Origin: CAIMFV01 sp040757715
GTDB lineage: Bacteria; Pseudomonadota; Alphaproteobacteria; Caulobacterales; Caulobacteraceae
Length of the DNA: 64,000 nt
Assembly: GCA_040757715.1 (NCBI GenBank)
Contig: JBFLWS010000016.1
Location: 15,805 to 79,804 of the forward strand
Direction: 5' to 3'
A program made the translations under genes and the position numbers. The notes below the pieces were generated by a model. That model saw nothing but the letters and a program-made list of their open reading frames with translations, did not search any database and was not told the origin of the DNA. Below, in pieces: positions 61,433-64,000 of the stretch. The number at the start of each line of letters is the position of its first letter. Within the stretch, counting starts at the first letter, position 1.

Positions 61433-62578
61433 TTGCGCGTCTTTCTGAGCCGGGTCCTGTCGACCTTCGCCACCAGTCCGGCGCGGCTGGAGGCGATGCA
61501 TGCGCTGCGGGGCGCGGCGCGGCGGCTGAAGCTGCAGCCCGCCGTGGTGCGCTATTTCCATCAGGCGGACGACCCCTACAGCGTGCTCGCCGCCCACGCC
61601 CTCGCGCCCCTGCAACAGCGCTATCGCCTCCGCGTGGAGCGCCACGCCGTGCCGCCGCCGATCCGGGAGGCCGCGCCCGAACCGGAGATGCTGGCCGCCT
61701 ACGCCCAGCGCGATGCGGCGCTGCTGGCCAAGGCCTACGGCCTGCCCGCGCCCACACCCGAAGCCGAGACTGCCAGCACTGAAACCCTCGCCGCCGGGGC
61801 GGCGCTGCGGGCGAAGCTCGGCCACTATCAGGGGGCCATGTTCGAATATCAGAGGGAGTGGTTCTGGGGCCTCGACCGCCTGCACTATCTGGAGGCGCGT
61901 CTCGCCCGCGCCGGGCTCGACCGCCAGCGCGGCGCCGCGCCTCTGTTTCCGGCGCTTGATTATGACCTCGCAAAAGCACGCCCGGGCGCCCGCCGCCCCG
62001 AACTGCATTTCTTCCTGTCGTTCCGCTCGCCCTACACCTTCATCGCCGCCGAGCTGATCGAAGACATCGCCAAGGCCCATGGCGCGGAGCTGAAGCTGCG
62101 CTTCGTCCTGCCCATGGTCATGCGCGGCCTGCCGGTGCCGCCGGCCAAGCGGCTCTACATCATGCTCGACGCCAAGCGTGAGGCGAGCCGCCGGGGGCTG
62201 AAGTTCGGAACCATGGTCGATCCCGTGGGCAAGGGGGCCGAGCGCGGGCTCGCCGTGCTGCACCACGCCATCGCCGCGGGCAAGGGACCGGCCTTCATGC
62301 GCTCATTCCTGCGCGGGGTGTTCGCCGAGGGGCTCGACGCCGCGTCCGAGCAAGGCTTGATAACCATGGCCGCCCGGGCAGGTGTTGGCGCCCAAGAGGT
62401 GCGCGCCGCCCTGGCTGATCCGAGCTGGCGCCCGGTCGCGGAAAACAATCGCCAAGAGATGTTCGCGCACGGGGTGTGGGGTGTTCCTTCCTTTCGCGTG
62501 AACGAATGTCCGATGATTTGGGGGCAGGACCGATTATTCGCCCTCCAGGCGCAGATTGTAGATGCGGATGAGGCATGA
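61433..62578 (+). CDS. Tandem DsbA/HCCA isomerase-like protein
   Basis: A 381-residue protein with two thioredoxin-fold units of the 2-hydroxychromene-2-carboxylate isomerase/DsbA group. Unit 1 begins VVRYFHQADDPYSVLAAHALA and unit 2 begins LHFFLSFRSPYTFIAAELIED. Unit 2 is the fuller one, with LYIMLDAKREASRRGLKFG and a final GVPSFRVNECPMIWGQDRL cis-Pro loop. There are no CXXC redox cysteines. The function could be isomerase-like or only structural. The start is the TTG at 61433, weakly supported. It follows dxs and may be a separate transcript. Confidence 0.75.
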   Translation: MRVFLSRVLSTFATSPARLEAMHALRGAARRLKLQPAVVRYFHQADDPYSVLAAHALAPLQQRYRLRVERHAVPPPIREAAPEPEMLAAYAQRDAALLAKAYGLPAPTPEAETASTETLAAGAALRAKLGHYQGAMFEYQREWFWGLDRLHYLEARLARAGLDRQRGAAPLFPALDYDLAKARPGARRPELHFFLSFRSPYTFIAAELIEDIAKAHGAELKLRFVLPMVMRGLPVPPAKRLYIMLDAKREASRRGLKFGTMVDPVGKGAERGLAVLHHAIAAGKGPAFMRSFLRGVFAEGLDAASEQGLITMAARAGVGAQEVRAALADPSWRPVAENNRQEMFAHGVWGVPSFRVNECPMIWGQDRLFALQAQIVDADEA

Positions 62579-62665
62579 ATCCTGCGTCATTAATCTTGCA
62601 TCCGCCCCCGTCTTGCCGTTAGCGAGAGGGCGGCGGGTTACCCCAATTTGAGGCATGAGTACCTG

Positions 62666-63274
62666 ATGACCACCGAGACGGACGCAGCGGCCGCGTTGAA
62701 AGCTCAAGGCGCCCGGGTGGATGGACGCCGATTGCGCTCGGAAGACAGCCGTCGTCGTATCATCGCGGCTCTGCTCGATCTGGTGCAGGAGGGCGACTAC
62801 GACCCCAGCGCCGAGACGGTGGCGGAGCGGGCGGGGGTGGGCCTGCGCAGCGTGTTCCGCCACTTCAAGGACATGGAGAGCCTGCGCGGCGAGATCATGC
62901 AGCGCATCATCGCCCTGGTGGCGGAGATCCGCGCCAAGCCGTTCCCCGGCCCCACCTGGCGCGAAAACCTCGACGAGGTGATCAAGCGTCGGGCGGAGGC
63001 CTTCGAGATTCTCACCCCGTTCCGCCTCGCGGGCCTGGCGCACCGCCGCCGCTCGCAGGTGGTGGAAGCCAATAACGAACTGATCAATCACGCCCTGCGC
63101 CTGGTGCTGACCAATGTGCTGCCGCCTGAGGTGGTGGAGAACAAGCCGGCCTTCGAGGCGGTGGACATGGTGCTGAGCATGGACGCCTGGATCCGCCTGC
63201 GCCTCGACCAGAAACTGACGCCTGAAGAGGCGGTGGTGGTGATCCGCCGCCTGGTGGCGACGCAGCTGCCCTGA
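62666..63274 (+). CDS. TetR-family transcriptional regulator
   Basis: A 202-residue regulator. The HTH is RRIIAALLDLVQEGDYDPSAETVAERAGVGLRSVFRHFKDMESLRGEI, the typical TetR pattern with recognition helix LRSVFRHFKDM. The ligand domain (from about residue 75) is helical and unassigned. The start is the ATG MTTETDAAAAL at 62666. It stands alone. The regulated gene is unknown; the tandem isomerase-like gene upstream or the small gene downstream are options. Confidence 0.9.
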   Translation: MTTETDAAAALKAQGARVDGRRLRSEDSRRRIIAALLDLVQEGDYDPSAETVAERAGVGLRSVFRHFKDMESLRGEIMQRIIALVAEIRAKPFPGPTWRENLDEVIKRRAEAFEILTPFRLAGLAHRRRSQVVEANNELINHALRLVLTNVLPPEVVENKPAFEAVDMVLSMDAWIRLRLDQKLTPEEAVVVIRRLVATQLP

Positions 63275-63397
63275 GCGGGGGGAGTACGGCGGGCAAGCGT
63301 CGGGTTCGGCGCAGGGGGCGCGGGAAGGAACGAACCTTAGCGATCGATCTACCGTTGGGGCATGGTGGCGATCCCAATTGCTCACGCAGGCGAACCA

Positions 63398-63679
63398 ATG
63401 AAGTGGCTATTCTCTGACCCGCCCAACGTCGCGGTCTATACGACTGAGGATGTCGCAACCGGTCAGGATTGGATTGCTTACGTTACTCACGATGAGGATG
63501 ACGGGGCGTGGCAGTTCATAGGCCACAGGGAAGCGACTGAAGAAGAAGCGCGAATTGTAGCCCTCAAGACTATCGTCACCCTGGATAAATCGGTCGCTGA
63601 ACTCCACGATTTACCGCTTGGTTGGGTAGCGTCGAGGTCCTCCCCTCAGGATGAGTGGACGCGCCGCCCCAGCGACTAA
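63398..63679 (+). CDS. Small unknown acidic protein
   Basis: A 93-residue cytoplasmic protein starting MKWLFSDPPNVAVYTTEDVATGQDW. It continues IAYVTHDEDDGAWQFIGHREATEEEARIVAL and ends with LDKSVAELHDLPLGWVASR. The pattern recalls small Imm33/DUF2185-like immunity folds, but this is a weak resemblance. It is less GC-rich than its neighbours. An in-frame start at 63362 gives 105 residues; the ATG at 63398 seems better. Confidence 0.6.
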   Translation: MKWLFSDPPNVAVYTTEDVATGQDWIAYVTHDEDDGAWQFIGHREATEEEARIVALKTIVTLDKSVAELHDLPLGWVASRSSPQDEWTRRPSD

Positions 63680-63821
63680 GCCGACTGATTAGGTCCTCTC
63701 AACACCCCTGGCTGGCATGCTAAACGTCTGCTCATCATAACGAAAGAGGGCGCCCGCGCCGGCCCCGGAACGTTGGCGCGGTTCACCTGGGCCCTGGATG
63801 AGCGAAATCAGCCATGCTCTC

Positions 63822-63854
63822 CGCTCATCCTCGCGGCGGCGAGGACCCAGGCGT
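63822..63854. repeat. Hairpin repeat, family B copy beside the insertion sequence
   Basis: CCGCTCATCCTCGC-GGCG-GCGAGGACCCAG is the family B unit in reverse orientation. It ends about 27 bases before the IS left end at 63881. Confidence 0.8.
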
Positions 63855-63880
63855 TTTGGGTGTTTGCAGTAAAAAACCTA

Positions 63881-64000
63881 GGCCCTGTTGACAAAAGGGA
63901 TTCCCAAATCATCGGCGCAGTGATTCAAGGATTCCTCTTGGAGGGAGGGCGCCTTGGGTCGAGGGGATTTGTCGGACGCGGAGTGGGCCGTGATAGGGCC
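63881..64000 (+). mobile_element. Left end of an IS5-family insertion sequence (cut by window edge)
   Basis: The left end looks like GGCCCTGTTGACAAAAGGGA (63881-63900), a GGCCCTGTTGACAAA-type terminal repeat, preceded by CTA. A transposase start follows at 63954. The right end, the second repeat and any target duplication lie outside the window, so subgroup and intactness are unknown. Confidence 0.72.
63954..64000 (+). CDS. IS5-family transposase, first 15 codons (partial)
   Basis: The frame LGRGDLSDAEWAVIG begins at a TTG (63954) after the IS left end. The pattern (D)L(S/T)DAEW(A)xI is the conserved N-terminus of IS5-family transposases. The gene runs off the window. Confidence 0.8.
   Translation, partial: MGRGDLSDAEWAVIG

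Overview
The window is about 64 kb of high-GC DNA with a gene complement and regulatory layout typical of Alphaproteobacteria, most likely Caulobacteraceae (Phenylobacterium/Caulobacter-like; this is an inference). Pointers are the F1-only ATP synthase operon atpHAGDC with a very short epsilon subunit, the petABC operon, DUF2794 and DUF4170 proteins, a DUF4065 (Panacea/SocA-like) gene, and a flagellar promoter built as sigma-54 site, IHF site and FlbD-type ftr half-palindromes. Most of the window is ordinary chromosome. I see no tRNA, rRNA, CRISPR array or prophage.

Layout. 1-1255: 5' part of carB and a DUF2794 gene. 1256-5430: flagellar promoter, flgK, flgL, pgsA. 5408-9583: ELM1-like gene, greA, a DUF1223 protein and an NtrC-type sigma-54 response regulator. 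9893-13835: DUF4170 protein and two exported serine peptidases (S9 and S10). 14020-19406: HTH/DUF2442 pair, YqgE, peroxiredoxin, cation efflux, HTH-citrate synthase fusion and two unknown genes. 19457-22950: GIY-YIG, tag, rnhB and clc on one strand, then DUF2239. 23721-24622: a candidate Panacea toxin-antitoxin pair. 24861-30216: F1 ATP synthase operon with an extra exported protein gene between atpD and atpC. 30292-34999: small membrane protein, lipoprotein, brnTA, ArsR/SRPBCC pair, MerR-cupin regulator and a membrane protein. 35017-41262: hydrolase, divergent polysaccharide deacetylase plus rppH, glycine-zipper protein, a frameshifted DUF3800 gene in AT-rich DNA, asd and a NYN nuclease-like gene. 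41309-41377: a possible small RNA. 41423-47016: cupin, dapE, truA, fmt, hemF, trmL. 47199-49971: cytochrome bc1 (petABC). 50078-57321: exported cyclophilin, two dienelactone hydrolase-like genes, YhhN, YkvA-like, SDR, aspS, GST. 57501-63679: phosphatase-like, xseB-ispA-dxs isoprenoid cluster, DsbA/HCCA-like tandem protein, TetR, small unknown. 63881-64000: left end of an IS5-type insertion sequence, cut by the window edge.

Together the genes cover respiration (bc1 complex, ATP synthase, haem synthesis), isoprenoid precursor supply (xseB-ispA-dxs), lysine/peptidoglycan precursors (asd, dapE), translation (aspS, fmt, truA, trmL) and late flagellar assembly. Two dispersed palindromic repeat families run through the intergenic spaces. 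One has the core AAAAGTGGGAACCGGTTTT. The other is a CCTCGC...GCGAGGATGA hairpin. In two places copies of the first family sit at or inside the 5' end of a gene. The most unusual items are the Panacea pair, the extra gene inside the atp operon, the repeat-derived N-terminus of the cyclophilin, the sigma-54/IHF/ftr flagellar promoter, the frameshifted DUF3800 gene and the possible small RNA. All functional statements are from reading the sequence only; no database search was run.
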